From Leptospira sp. B5-022 (lineage in GTDB: Bacteria; Spirochaetota; Leptospiria; Leptospirales; Leptospiraceae), in contig NZ_ANIJ01000011.1 of the NCBI RefSeq assembly GCF_000347035.1, positions 1 through 52,292 on the forward strand: 52,292 nucleotides of DNA. The letters run 5' to 3'. The notes beneath the pieces are model-generated. The model had not been told where the DNA came from and searched no databases. It was given only the letters and a program-made list of their open reading frames with translations. The translations under genes and the position numbers were made by a program. Numbering within the stretch: position 1 is the first letter of the stretch; each line of letters opens with the position of its first letter. Of this stretch, positions 17,377 to 25,854 are shown one piece after another.

Positions 17377-17435
17377 TAGGGGGAGTAGATGTTGAGAATT
17401 TTTATTGTAAATTTAAACATTGTCTCCTCCCCCTA
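17377..17435. repeat. Imperfect inverted repeat with GGAGTAGA motif
   Basis: TAGGGGGAGTAGATG (17377-17391) and TGTCTCCTCCCCCTA (17421-17435) match at 12 of 15 positions when one is inverted, separated by 29 AT-rich bases. It belongs to the same motif family as 17505-17565. The whole interval 17254-17607 lies between convergent genes and holds no ORF. Confidence 0.6.
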
Positions 17436-17504
17436 TGGCAAAAATGAGATCACTCCCTCATCAAACACCCTTGCGTTCGTCTTTCTTATTTCCGAATCAA
17501 ATGA

Positions 17505-17565
17505 TTAGGTGGAGTAGACAAATATAAGAATATATAGAAATTTAAGAAGTGTCTACTCCACCTAA
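17505..17565. repeat. Perfect 16-bp inverted repeat, 29-base loop
   Basis: TTAGGTGGAGTAGACA (17505-17520) and TGTCTACTCCACCTAA (17550-17565) are exact reverse complements. Twelve bases of the arm (GTGGAGTAGACA) recur downstream of the three-gene transposon at 50119-50130. It may be a 3'-end or termination element of the convergent genes, or a trace of transposon ends. Confidence 0.75.
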
Positions 17566-17607
17566 GACTAACTAAGAGTTCTTTCTAGTTGTATTTAAGG
17601 AATAAAT

Positions 17608-18018
17608 CTAAACATCTTCAGGAATTTCTCCGGAATAGGGTTCGCAGTGCATTCGGTAGATGTCGGTCATATTAAGGATTTCGAAGACTTCATGCTTTGT
17701 TATCTCGGACTTTTCTAATTCCATTCTTTCCATTTGTATTCCGTCAATATGGATCCAAGAGTTATAATCCTTTGGGTTGGAACTTTTAATCTTAGCAAAA
17801 ACTAAATATTCATAGTCTCCAAATTTCTTTATAACAACTAAAGGATTGTTCGATTCAACAAGTCTTACTTTAAATATCCAGGTTTTATCTACGGCCTGAA
17901 TATTACCGTGGATCATTTCATGGAAGGCAATTAAGGAGCGAAGAATATCATTGAAGATCTTTAAGCCATCTTCGTTAATTTGGAGCCATTTATCTTTTTG
18001 GTTTTGTATTTCAGTCAC
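17608..18018 (-). CDS. Hypothetical protein
   Basis: A 136-residue soluble protein with no recognised domain. The N-terminus is helical (KWLQINEDGLKIFNDILRSLIAFHEMIHG) and the middle beta-rich (WIFKVRLVESNNPLVVIKKFGDYEYLVFAKI). HEMIH resembles HExxH only loosely and is not enough to call a metalloprotease. It may share a transcript with the two genes upstream on the same strand (18084 and 18483). Confidence 0.55.
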   Translation of the reverse strand: MTEIQNQKDKWLQINEDGLKIFNDILRSLIAFHEMIHGNIQAVDKTWIFKVRLVESNNPLVVIKKFGDYEYLVFAKIKSSNPKDYNSWIHIDGIQMERMELEKSEITKHEVFEILNMTDIYRMHCEPYSGEIPEDV

Positions 18019-18083
18019 GAAAATAATATTCGAAAAGAGTAAAATACGAAAAGGAAAAAATTGAAATCTATGGAAAAAAGAGT

Positions 18084-18473
18084 TTAGTCCTCGTTAATGC
18101 TAAGAATTAGTAAGTATTGATCCTCCGAATCTTTCGGTAATGAAATTTTCCTAAACGCTCTGTATCTATTCAGAGAGGGTAATAAGCCTTTGAAATAAAC
18201 TAAGAATATTTCTATATTCTCTTCTACTTCGTCGATTGCTCGGCCTGTGCTACCAGCCATTAGGTTATAAACTATTCGAGTAGGAGATTTTTTATCTCGT
18301 GATTTGCTATATACCGTATTTAACTCGGACCAAACAGTTTTTGAAACGTATACCTGACAATTATAGAATTCTTCGACTCGATATCTATAAGGAGGAATCA
18401 TGAGGCTTACAATTTCTCCAGATTCGATCAATTCTTGAACGGAGTTGGTTTCTATCTTTTCAAGTAAGGTCAT
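18084..18473 (-). CDS. Hypothetical protein in recombinase operon
   Basis: A 129-residue protein. The segment IPPYRYRVEEFYNCQVYVSKTVWSELNTVYSKSR and a helical region suggest a small soluble DNA- or protein-binding factor, but no family is recognised. It starts nine bases after the recombinase gene ends, so the two are almost surely co-transcribed. An accessory role in recombination is possible. Confidence 0.6.
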   Translation of the reverse strand: MTLLEKIETNSVQELIESGEIVSLMIPPYRYRVEEFYNCQVYVSKTVWSELNTVYSKSRDKKSPTRIVYNLMAGSTGRAIDEVEENIEIFLVYFKGLLPSLNRYRAFRKISLPKDSEDQYLLILSINED

Positions 18474-18482
18474 TTCTTTGTC

Positions 18483-19142
18483 TTACTCCCACTTTAGAAA
18501 CTTAGAAGCGTTGAAATAAGGTTTTGTGTAGAACAACAAACTCGTGTTAGGTGATGCATGATTTAAGAGTTTTTGTACTGCTCCAGATCCAGCGAGGTCC
18601 ATAAGCTTTGAGGCCGCTGTATGTCTCAGGCTATGGGGATGTATTAATTTACTAGAACATGTTCTAACATTCCAAGAGTTGACGATAAGCTGAAGTCCTC
18701 GTGTTGTAATGTTTGAACGTTCTTTTTGATTACCACGAGGGAGCGACAGGAAGAAATGATCGTGATTACATTCGAACCTGGAATGGTATTCTCGAATAAA
18801 GCCTAGTGTTTCTTCAGCTATAACGGCAAAAGCCATTTTGCCTCCTTTCTTGGTATATGAGATTAATGTTTCTCCAGAAGGAGCGAGGAAAAGATCCGAA
18901 AATCTAAGAGAGACAATTTCTTTTGCGCGTAACGCGGTAAGATACATTAAATTCAGCAAAGCTCTATTCCGATAGTCTCGCTCGGATACTGGGTTAGAAA
19001 ATTTCTTGATTAAATCAATCATCGTTTGGTCAGTGAGACCCTTGCCAAGCATAAGCCCTGATTCCGGTCTTGATCCTTTTGGGGGGCCAGTTTTGGCATT
19101 CCTAAACTCATCAAGATTTATTACGTTAGATCTTATTGACAT
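18483..19142 (-). CDS. Compact tyrosine recombinase
   Basis: At 219 residues it is short for the family because it has only a stub in place of the usual N-terminal SAM-like domain. The catalytic set is complete: Arg in LTALRAKEIVSLR, Lys in the beta hairpin (KKGGKMAF), His and Arg in HPHSLRHT, second His in LLNHAS, and Tyr in LLFYTK. Plasmid relatives resolve multimers or move cassettes. It heads an operon with 18084. A broken paralogue lies at 16065. The substrate sites are unknown; the direct repeats at 25705 and 35700 are candidates. Confidence 0.85.
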   Translation of the reverse strand: MSIRSNVINLDEFRNAKTGPPKGSRPESGLMLGKGLTDQTMIDLIKKFSNPVSERDYRNRALLNLMYLTALRAKEIVSLRFSDLFLAPSGETLISYTKKGGKMAFAVIAEETLGFIREYHSRFECNHDHFFLSLPRGNQKERSNITTRGLQLIVNSWNVRTCSSKLIHPHSLRHTAASKLMDLAGSGAVQKLLNHASPNTSLLFYTKPYFNASKFLKWE

Positions 19143-19334
19143 GATTTATAACCAAATCAGAATATTGCTAAACGGAAGTTCCTTTTTTGATTGTGAAAAA
19201 GAAAAGGATTTTTCTGATTTCAGCCGTTAAAAAAGTAGTTTTATAATATTATAAATATATAATTTACATTCCGTTTCTTTTCTGAAAGCGGAAGCACTAA
19301 TTTTTTGTGGCACGCTAAATTAGGAGCTATAAAT

Positions 19335-20921
19335 ATGAAAAAAATAGAAATAAAAGAATATGAAGTTATAACTAGAAGCTCGACGAAAGCCTCGAATTTG
19401 GTCAAATTGTTTTCAGCGAATGGAAAGCACGTTGGAACAATTGAATTTATAGAAAGCTCGAAAAGAGAGAGTTGCGAATTTAGTAAAAATGTTTTGTTTC
19501 TAAAATTAGTAAAAGAAAGACAAAAGGATTTGTTAAATTATTTCAAAAAGAACCTAAAGGCATATTTAGTCTATGATGATTATATCATTATGTTAACATC
19601 AAATTTGCTTATACGAGAGAATACTAAAATTATTACACTGTATAAGATAAGGAAAGCGATCGGAGTAGAAAAAGGCAATATTCTGATAAATAGAAAAAAT
19701 AAAAAGGAACCTTCCCGAAACTTAAAAAGGAGGATGAAAGCAGTTAGAGGTAGGGGAGGTGGACATATTGTCCCAAGAAGAGAATCTCACATCATTGGTA
19801 GTCGTAAAGCATCGGAACAAGGAGTAGACAAACAGAAACGCAGACTTCTAAGAAAAGATGGTGCAAGAATTCTTTCTGACCATCCTTTAAGAGAATCTTT
19901 CGCTGCTCAGGTTTATTTTCCGGAAGAAGAGAAAGTTAAATTTGCAAAAATAAACGTATTCTTTGCTACTGATCGAGAATATGATTCTTCAAAAGCCTTG
20001 AATAAGCGTTTCGGAAGTGCGAGATCTGAGTTGAAATATGGTCATTGTACAGTTAGCATCCCACATGATCATAGAATGGGAGAGTTAGAAAGTGCTTCTA
20101 TTTTTAAATTTCAATTCAAGGAGAATCCCCAAAATCATGTCGTTTTGATGAATATTGAGATATCTAGCTTCGAAGATTTTATAATGGAATCAAATAGACA
20201 CTGCGATAAGTTTTCAGAAAAGAAATCTTTTATTTTTATCCATGGTTTCAACGTTACTTTCACAGAAGCCGCTAGAAGAACAGCACAAATTGCATATGAT
20301 TTAGGATTTGATGGTGCTCCTATATTTTATAGTTGGCCATCAAAAGGTAAAGTTTCCGGATATGTGTCTGATGAAAATGATATTGAATGGACAAAAATAA
20401 ATCTTAATAAATTTTTATTGGACTACTTATCAAAAACGAATTCGGAAAAAATCTATATAATAGCTCACAGTATGGGTTCGCGGGTGATCACAAGAGCATT
20501 AATGGATATTATCAGGAAAAATCAATTTGATAATACTAAAATAAAAGAAGTTATACTATCCGCTCCGGACATAGACGCAGATATATTTAAAAAAGATATT
20601 GCCCCTTTTTTCTTGGAGCAAAAGCAAGCATTAACGATTTACGCGTCATCGAAAGATAAGGCTTTAAAATTCTCGAAAAAGGTAAATGGCTACCCAAGGC
20701 TCGGTGACTCAGGTGCGGGACTTGTTGTTTTAGAAGGAATAGAAACTATCGATGCTTCGAACGTAGATACGGATTTTATGGGTCATTCATATTTTGCTGA
20801 ATCAAAATCTATATTAAGCGATATGTATTATTTAATTAAAGATAATGTCCGAGCCGGAAAGAGATTCTCATTAGAGGAAATTTCCATGGGCAGTGGTAAA
20901 TACTGGAAATTTAAAAAGTAA
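19335..20921 (+). CDS. DUF900-type alpha/beta hydrolase
   Basis: From ATG 19335 (AGGAG at 19322-19326) the product has 528 residues. The C-terminal 320 residues are a DUF900 alpha/beta hydrolase. They start with INVFFATDRE, then FIFIHGFNVTFTEAARR (oxyanion region), PIFYSWPSKG, the nucleophile elbow IIAHSMGSR (Ser), VILSAPDIDADIF with a catalytic Asp candidate, and a final GHSYF His. The N-terminal 200 residues are basic and unassigned (LKRRMKAVRGRGGGHIVP) and may bind nucleic acid or a partner. It is a predicted serine esterase or lipase. It lies 118 bp upstream of the Septu-like pair and might be its accessory effector, by inference. Confidence 0.8.
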   Translation: MKKIEIKEYEVITRSSTKASNLVKLFSANGKHVGTIEFIESSKRESCEFSKNVLFLKLVKERQKDLLNYFKKNLKAYLVYDDYIIMLTSNLLIRENTKIITLYKIRKAIGVEKGNILINRKNKKEPSRNLKRRMKAVRGRGGGHIVPRRESHIIGSRKASEQGVDKQKRRLLRKDGARILSDHPLRESFAAQVYFPEEEKVKFAKINVFFATDREYDSSKALNKRFGSARSELKYGHCTVSIPHDHRMGELESASIFKFQFKENPQNHVVLMNIEISSFEDFIMESNRHCDKFSEKKSFIFIHGFNVTFTEAARRTAQIAYDLGFDGAPIFYSWPSKGKVSGYVSDENDIEWTKINLNKFLLDYLSKTNSEKIYIIAHSMGSRVITRALMDIIRKNQFDNTKIKEVILSAPDIDADIFKKDIAPFFLEQKQALTIYASSKDKALKFSKKVNGYPRLGDSGAGLVVLEGIETIDASNVDTDFMGHSYFAESKSILSDMYYLIKDNVRAGKRFSLEEISMGSGKYWKFKK

Positions 20922-21039
20922 GTATTTTCGGGAGAGAGAATCTTTTAAGAGCTGATCTTTCTCAAAAGTTTGGGAAACGAATTTAACTTATGAAAACTTC
21001 CTCTTCTCGGAAGTTGAACAAAAATAGTCTCAATTAAAA

Positions 21040-22458
21040 ATGATAATATACACTGATAATAATCCGATACGTAGAAATGGTTTTCCACTTATTCCGAAAA
21101 ATGCAAAATTTCCATGCATTATATTAGAATATGATAACTGGAACGATTTTGGTTTTAATACTTTATATTATGCTTCCATTTATGATGAATCCGGAAATAT
21201 TTTAGTTCAAGGACTTATAAAAATAGGAAAAGACGGAATACGATTAAACGATATTCCATTGATTTCAAATAATTTACCTGAGGGTTATTTTTCACTCTGG
21301 CAGGAAGTAGATTATTATAAAATTATTGTAACATCACATTTAAAGAGTGAGATTTTAACTTCTTTAAATGATTTGTGTTTCTTTGAAAAGTTAAGAATTC
21401 TATGCAGCGATTTATATGTAGTGAGAAATTCTTTACGGAGATACAGTGAAGCAGAGAAGGCCTACATTGAAGGATACGAATTACTTCAAAAAATAGACAT
21501 CGATCGTAAGTTCAACTTCAAGTATTCGGGAGTATTTGATGAAACAAAATTTCCATCTGTCCATTTTGATTTTAGTGAAAAGCATTATGATTTAAAAAGA
21601 ATTTGTGCAATCATTGGAAAAAACGGAGCGGGCAAGACCACATTGCTTTCAAATATCGCATCTTCTTTAAGTGGAATTGATAAAGAGAATTTGAATATAA
21701 AAGAACGACCTCCTTTTAGTAAAGTAATTGCGATTTCATTTAGCATATTTGACAATTTCTATAAGCCAGAAGAAGGAGAGCGTACGTTTAGTTATTCTTA
21801 TTTTGGCGTTCGGGGGCGATCAAATGAATTAGTTTCTTCAGAAAATATAAAGTCGACATTTCTAAATTTATATTATCGGATTGCAAGCGGCTCGTTGATT
21901 TCATATTGGCAAAAGGCATTTGAGATTCTATTGGGAAAGCGACAATTAAGATTGTTTAATGATAATACAGATATTGTTGATGCCTTTGATTCTCTTAGTT
22001 CAGGCCAAAAGTTTATGATTTATTCCTTCACTCAAATTATTTCTACAATTAAAATTAATTCTTTGTTATTATTTGATGAACCTGAAACACATTTACATCC
22101 AAATGGTCAATCAGCTTTACTTGCTTGCTTACAAGATATTTTAGAAGAATTCTCTTCCTTTGCGATTATCGCAACACATTCACCTGTTTTTCTCCAAGGA
22201 ATATTAAAAGAGAATACGATATTGTTAAGTAAAGTTGGAGAAAATAGGGTAGTTAATCGCCTCGTTAGCGAAAGTTTTGGACAGAATTTTTCAATCCTTA
22301 CGGAAGAAATATTTGGATTCACTGAAGAGAATCATTTTTTTGTTGAGAAGCTTAAGTCTTTAATAAAGAAGAATGGGAAGACTGACTCTAATCTAATTGA
22401 AGTTTTGCGAAAAATGAATTCGAATGGAGTTGATTATATTCTTGAATCTTTATTATGA
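21040..22458 (+). CDS. Septu-like AAA ATPase (PtuA-type)
   Basis: A 472-residue protein. After about 180 residues of unassigned N-terminus comes a RecF/SMC-like ATPase: Walker A IIGKNGAGKTTLL (about 191-203), ABC-type signature LSSGQKFMIYSF (about 320), Walker B LLLFDEPETHLHP (about 344), and H-loop IIATHSP (about 377). It overlaps the following HNH nuclease gene by four bases (ATGA). This ATPase-HNH pair is the layout of the Septu anti-phage system, where PtuA senses infection and PtuB cuts nucleic acid. The extra N-terminus sets it apart from the shortest PtuA. No clear Shine-Dalgarno is seen. Confidence 0.8.
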   Translation: MIIYTDNNPIRRNGFPLIPKNAKFPCIILEYDNWNDFGFNTLYYASIYDESGNILVQGLIKIGKDGIRLNDIPLISNNLPEGYFSLWQEVDYYKIIVTSHLKSEILTSLNDLCFFEKLRILCSDLYVVRNSLRRYSEAEKAYIEGYELLQKIDIDRKFNFKYSGVFDETKFPSVHFDFSEKHYDLKRICAIIGKNGAGKTTLLSNIASSLSGIDKENLNIKERPPFSKVIAISFSIFDNFYKPEEGERTFSYSYFGVRGRSNELVSSENIKSTFLNLYYRIASGSLISYWQKAFEILLGKRQLRLFNDNTDIVDAFDSLSSGQKFMIYSFTQIISTIKINSLLLFDEPETHLHPNGQSALLACLQDILEEFSSFAIIATHSPVFLQGILKENTILLSKVGENRVVNRLVSESFGQNFSILTEEIFGFTEENHFFVEKLKSLIKKNGKTDSNLIEVLRKMNSNGVDYILESLL

Positions 22459-23252
22459 AAAATTTAAAGCCTATCGTTCGAAATGCAGTTATGGATCTCC
22501 ATGCAATTATAAAACAAAAGAAGTTGAAATACAGAAGAATATTGAATAGAAAATTCAAATTCATAGAGAACGAGTATAAATTGTATAATCAGGTTGCAAA
22601 AGGAAAGAGAATTAAGCCTAAAAAGGTAGATATAACGGGACAGAAAAGTCTGATCTCTTTGTATGATTCCAAAACAGATTTAGCAAGTGAGATTTGTAGA
22701 GAAATTGTCAACGCAATTCCAGAAGAATTGTATGGAAAATGTGTAAATTGTTTTATAGGTGAGAGCAGCGAGCTTGATCATTTCCTTCCAAAGGAATTCT
22801 TTCCATATTTTTCAATTTTCCATTTGAATTTAGTTCCAATTTGTGGAACTTGCAATAAAAAAAAGGGGAAATCTATACCTTTAAAAGGAAATGATTTTAT
22901 ACATCCTTATTTTGATTTCATACCAGATATTCAATATTTAAAATGTAATATAATATTTAGAAATAATGTAGCCAAGGCGGTTTTCTCTATCAATAAGAAT
23001 GTACTTGGATATTTGGAAAAGAGAATGATTGACCATTATGAGAATTTAGATTTACTTGATAGATTTCAAAAAAAATCTGCTCAATATTTTTCTAGAATTG
23101 CTACCTATAAAAACTATAAAGGACAGAATTACATTTTAAAAATATTGAAAAAGGACAGAGAGGAAGCTATTATATTTTACGGGACTAATTCTTGGAAGGC
23201 TGTATTATGCACTGAAATGTTACGTGTAAATTTTTTAAAAAAAATTCCTTAA
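22455..23252 (+). CDS. Septu-like HNH nuclease (PtuB-type)
   Basis: A 265-residue protein with an HNH core in the middle: CVNCFIGESSELDHFLPKEFFPYFSIFHLNLVPICGTCNKKKG. CxxC (twice) would hold structural zinc; DH plus the downstream Asn/His supply the catalytic metal site. The N-terminus is very basic (KQKKLKYRRILNRKFKF). It overlaps the ATPase gene by four bases, which ensures coupled translation. In Septu the HNH subunit is the effector. Assignment rests on architecture and gene order. Confidence 0.85.
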   Translation: MKNLKPIVRNAVMDLHAIIKQKKLKYRRILNRKFKFIENEYKLYNQVAKGKRIKPKKVDITGQKSLISLYDSKTDLASEICREIVNAIPEELYGKCVNCFIGESSELDHFLPKEFFPYFSIFHLNLVPICGTCNKKKGKSIPLKGNDFIHPYFDFIPDIQYLKCNIIFRNNVAKAVFSINKNVLGYLEKRMIDHYENLDLLDRFQKKSAQYFSRIATYKNYKGQNYILKILKKDREEAIIFYGTNSWKAVLCTEMLRVNFLKKIP

Positions 23253-23281
23253 TACTATTATTAAAGATTATATTATGTCGT

Positions 23282-23458
23282 TTATATTTCTTTCCTAATA
23301 CTCTTAAAAGGTTTATTATTCGAAGTTTTGACATCAATAAACATGCCTGTCTCGGTATCTCGTTTCGTGTATAATCTTGTTTTAGGATTTTTAATTTGAG
23401 ATCGATCCTTGATCGCTCCATTTCTACACCCGTCGCCTTTCGGTGGGTTTGTTGCCAT
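23282..23458 (-). CDS. Small basic protein of Xre-ImmA loci
   Basis: A 58-residue protein from ATG 23458: MATNPPKGDGCRNGAIKDRS, then NPKTRLYTKRDTETGMFIDVKT and a basic end. Proteins of this pattern (PPKGDGxRxGAVxxRSQ) recur beside Xre/ImmA-type genes in many bacteria; their function is unknown. It follows the Xre-ImmA gene by 13 bp on the same strand and so closes that operon. The glycine- and lysine-rich composition suggests a disordered, nucleic-acid-binding peptide. Confidence 0.7.
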   Translation of the reverse strand: MATNPPKGDGCRNGAIKDRSQIKNPKTRLYTKRDTETGMFIDVKTSNNKPFKSIRKEI

Positions 23459-23471
23459 ATGTAAACTTTTT

Positions 23472-24638
23472 TTAGTTTTTGCTATTTTGAAAAAAATTGA
23501 TCGGTACAACCTTATCTAATGCTTGTCTATAAAATTCTTTTCCAAAAAAATCTTTTCCAATGAGATCATCAATATCTCGCCCTGATATTGACATCCTCTC
23601 TCGAATTATTTTTATTGGGTCTATATCATTTTCACGCATGATTTCAAATGCTAGGTTGAATAGAGTAGGTTCTTCATACGGGATGTAATCGTCACCGGGC
23701 TCCTTTTTCCGATATCCATGATAAGATAACCTTTGGTACAAGCGTTTAGTGTATTCATCTTTTATTAATTTTAAGTCGCTCATCCTGTGTATGATGGCCG
23801 TAATAGAAACTCTCCATTCTTTCTTAAGCCGGATTATATCTTCCATCGTTGTCCCATAGAAATGGACGCGCTCGGTGAATGATTCCAAGGGCATAAGGAA
23901 TGCTGCGGCAAATAGATTTGCCTGAGTTTCTATTTCTTTATGTTGTTTTTCAAAGACAAAGCGATCGGATAAATTCCTATGTAAGAATAGATGACCTAAT
24001 TCATGTGCAATGCTGAATCTCAATCTTCCAGGAGAATCCTTTATTGTATCCGCTAAGATCAAGGGTCGTAAATCATTCGAAAAGTTCGCTAAAAGAGAAA
24101 AGCCATCTAAAGAATTAGCGATCATAAATTGGGATACTATGATACCCGCGCTTTCGCATAATGAAGTAATGTTTTCAATTGGCCTATTCCCAGCTAATCT
24201 TAAAACTGTTCTCGCATCTTGCGCAATTTGCTCAATCTCGAAAGGGGAATAGTCGTATCTATTGCCATCACAAATATCGAAAATTTTGACTTCTGGTAAG
24301 ATAATATATTCACTTAGAATATCAATTAATTCTAAAAGCCATTCTATTCTCCGCGTAGCCATCTTTTTTTGAACTAAGCGCGCATTTGCCCTACTTCGGA
24401 AGAAGACATTGGAACTAACTCTTTTCTGCTCATTTACAGGCTTATAAAAATAAGTTAAAGGGACATTAAGTAGATTAGATAAACTAAGTATATTCTCTTT
24501 AATCGGTTGAGATCGTCCCGATTCCCAGGCTTGTACGGCAGTTACCGTAACTTGGAGTTGCCTCGCAAGTTGGCGCATAGTATAGCCTCTTGCTTCCCTT
24601 ATTGATGTAAGCCTCTTGCCTTGAAAAACTTCATTCAT
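23472..24638 (-). CDS. Xre HTH - ImmA/IrrE metallopeptidase fusion
   Basis: A 388-residue protein. Residues about 8-65 form an Xre helix-turn-helix (LTSIREARGYTMRQLARQLQVTVTAVQAWESGRSQP). The middle has the ImmA/IrrE zinc-peptidase motif FSIAHELGHLFLHR (HExxH) with a downstream acidic region (ETQANLFAAAFLMP) that supplies the third ligand. Such fusions bind DNA and cleave a repressor or are toxin/antitoxin-like regulators on mobile elements. The last 100 residues are helical. The gene starts three bases after the upstream gene (24642) ends. Confidence 0.9.
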   Translation of the reverse strand: MNEVFQGKRLTSIREARGYTMRQLARQLQVTVTAVQAWESGRSQPIKENILSLSNLLNVPLTYFYKPVNEQKRVSSNVFFRSRANARLVQKKMATRRIEWLLELIDILSEYIILPEVKIFDICDGNRYDYSPFEIEQIAQDARTVLRLAGNRPIENITSLCESAGIIVSQFMIANSLDGFSLLANFSNDLRPLILADTIKDSPGRLRFSIAHELGHLFLHRNLSDRFVFEKQHKEIETQANLFAAAFLMPLESFTERVHFYGTTMEDIIRLKKEWRVSITAIIHRMSDLKLIKDEYTKRLYQRLSYHGYRKKEPGDDYIPYEEPTLFNLAFEIMRENDIDPIKIIRERMSISGRDIDDLIGKDFFGKEFYRQALDKVVPINFFQNSKN

Positions 24639-24641
24639 TTC

Positions 24642-25364
24642 TTACGCTTTCTTTTTTCTAATTTGAACTTTAGGTGAAGGCTGGGGTTCAAAACCTGGAT
24701 CTGCTTGATTTTCTGTTGGAAGAATTTCCGGTCCTAAGTCTTTCGCTTTTTTCAGGATTGGATTTATTGCGATCATCCCATCGTCTCTGGTTCTTAAATA
24801 AAGTCCCATTCGAACTCGATTTGACGAATCTATTTCGTAAGATATTATTAATGGAATAAGACCATGGAAATAGTATTTATCGCCATATAAGGTGGCTTTA
24901 TTTGAAATACTATACCGGTTAACTAATTCTGTATCGAAATCGGATTTTGAGTTTCGAATGATTATTCGGCAATTTCTTGTTTCAACAACACAATAGTGAT
25001 AAATTCCCCAATCGTCATTTCTTGATGATTTAAGGCCGAAGCTCTTAGCTTTCTTTAATAAGAGGTTTTGAATTTTACTATGATATTGCATTGGGATTGC
25101 GTTATCAATTAATTCAGATTCTTTCCTTTTCTTCATTTGCTCAGAATACCAGGTGGTGTACTCTTGAATTTCTGCGGAAAGGCTGTGAATGAATTCTAAC
25201 GGGAACTCATCATTTGCAAAAGCTATAATTTCGTCTAGCGAAAGGCCGTCATTATACATAGGATTAAGGTAGACATAAGAAGGAATAGATGTCAATAAAC
25301 AAAAATCAGAAAAACTTCTAATTTTGTTAACTTGACCATGTCGATATGTCATGATTATTGGCAT
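24642..25364 (-). CDS. Hypothetical partner of the Xre-ImmA protein
   Basis: A 240-residue protein, first gene of the minus-strand operon 25364 to 23282. No domain is recognised. It combines helices (LDEIIAFANDEFPLEFIHSLSAEIQEYTTWYSEQMKKRKE) with a beta-rich region (WGIYHYCVVETRNCRIIIRNSKSDF) and a Pro/Lys-rich tail. It has no export signal. Three-base spacing to the metallopeptidase gene suggests a functional pair, with this protein as possible toxin or cleavage target. That is inference. Confidence 0.6.
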   Translation of the reverse strand: MPIIMTYRHGQVNKIRSFSDFCLLTSIPSYVYLNPMYNDGLSLDEIIAFANDEFPLEFIHSLSAEIQEYTTWYSEQMKKRKESELIDNAIPMQYHSKIQNLLLKKAKSFGLKSSRNDDWGIYHYCVVETRNCRIIIRNSKSDFDTELVNRYSISNKATLYGDKYYFHGLIPLIISYEIDSSNRVRMGLYLRTRDDGMIAINPILKKAKDLGPEILPTENQADPGFEPQPSPKVQIRKKKA

Positions 25365-25428
25365 ATTTCATTTGAAAGGGTTATCTATCAAAGTCCTCTT
25401 CATTAAAGCTTCGATCGATTAAGTAATA

Positions 25429-25635
25429 ATGCTAAAATTCTTAGGACAGTCCATAAACTTAAAGAAATGCCCTGACTGCAAGAATTGGTTCGGTGTTAAG
25501 TTCAGAAAGAGAAAAGCAGAAAGTAGCGAATGGCGCTATTGGATTCAGTGTAATTCCTGTGGCTTGCGAACTTCCGAATCAATCTTTATGGACCAACCTA
25601 AGTTAGATTGGAACGCAGAGAAGTTTGATTCTTAA
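25429..25635 (+). CDS. Small zinc-ribbon protein, Lar-like
   Basis: A 68-residue protein with CPDC near the start (LKKCPDCKNWFGVKF) and CNSC after a strand (YWIQCNSCGLRTSE), ending in LDWNAEKF. This order, two CxxC pairs then a WN motif, resembles the phage Lar-type restriction-alleviation family. It may counter host restriction, but the match is by pattern only. It is divergent from the Xre-ImmA operon across 64 bp. Confidence 0.55.
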   Translation: MLKFLGQSINLKKCPDCKNWFGVKFRKRKAESSEWRYWIQCNSCGLRTSESIFMDQPKLDWNAEKFDS

Positions 25636-25636
25636 G

Positions 25637-25685
25637 ATTTGGAGTAGATTTTTATCTGATTTTCCAGATTCATTTGGAGTAGATT
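25637..25685 (+). repeat. Direct repeat ATTTGGAGTAGATT, two copies
   Basis: Exact 14-bp copies at 25637-25650 and 25672-25685, 35 bases apart, beginning two bases after the stop of the small zinc-ribbon gene. They share GGAGTAGA with the inverted repeats at 17377-17565 and with the site at 50119. Confidence 0.7.
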
Positions 25686-25704
25686 ATTACGTGATGCAAT
25701 AGGT

Positions 25705-25729
25705 AACTTCCCATAATGGGGAATCTGTC
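25705..25729 (+). repeat. Left 25-bp direct repeat flanking the metal module
   Basis: ACTTCCCATAATGG, two bases GG, then AATCTGTC. The same site with AC in place of GG occurs at 35700-35724 in the same orientation. Between them lies the whole metal-efflux block. The core TTCCC...GGGAA is itself partly palindromic. A recombinase core site or an element end are the leading readings. Confidence 0.65.
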
Positions 25730-25787
25730 TCATCGGAAATTGTGCTAATTTAGAAAGATTAAATATTATAATATACTACACGTTTTC

Positions 25788-25813
25788 AAAAAGCCGGATG
25801 TTTTAGACCCGGC
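25788..25813 (-). terminator. Rho-independent terminator for the minus-strand metal genes
   Basis: Reading the minus strand, GCCGG (25809-25813) and CCGGC (25793-25797) form a stem round an 11-base loop and are followed by TTTTT (25788-25792). It lies 42 bp past the stop of the outer-membrane protein gene at 25855. Confidence 0.6.
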
Positions 25814-25854
25814 CACATTACATTGCAAGAAATAAAATTTTTATTTACTATATA

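Noticed and set aside
17608..18018. HEMIH as a metalloprotease HExxH site
   Set aside because: The spacing is HExxH by letter only if read as HEMIH; no third ligand or helix context supports a zincin.
25705..25729. Reading the flanking repeat as a XerC/XerD dif site
   Set aside because: The left half CTTCCCATAA is mildly Xer-like, but the right half lacks the expected TTATGTTAA-type arm, so dif is not supported.
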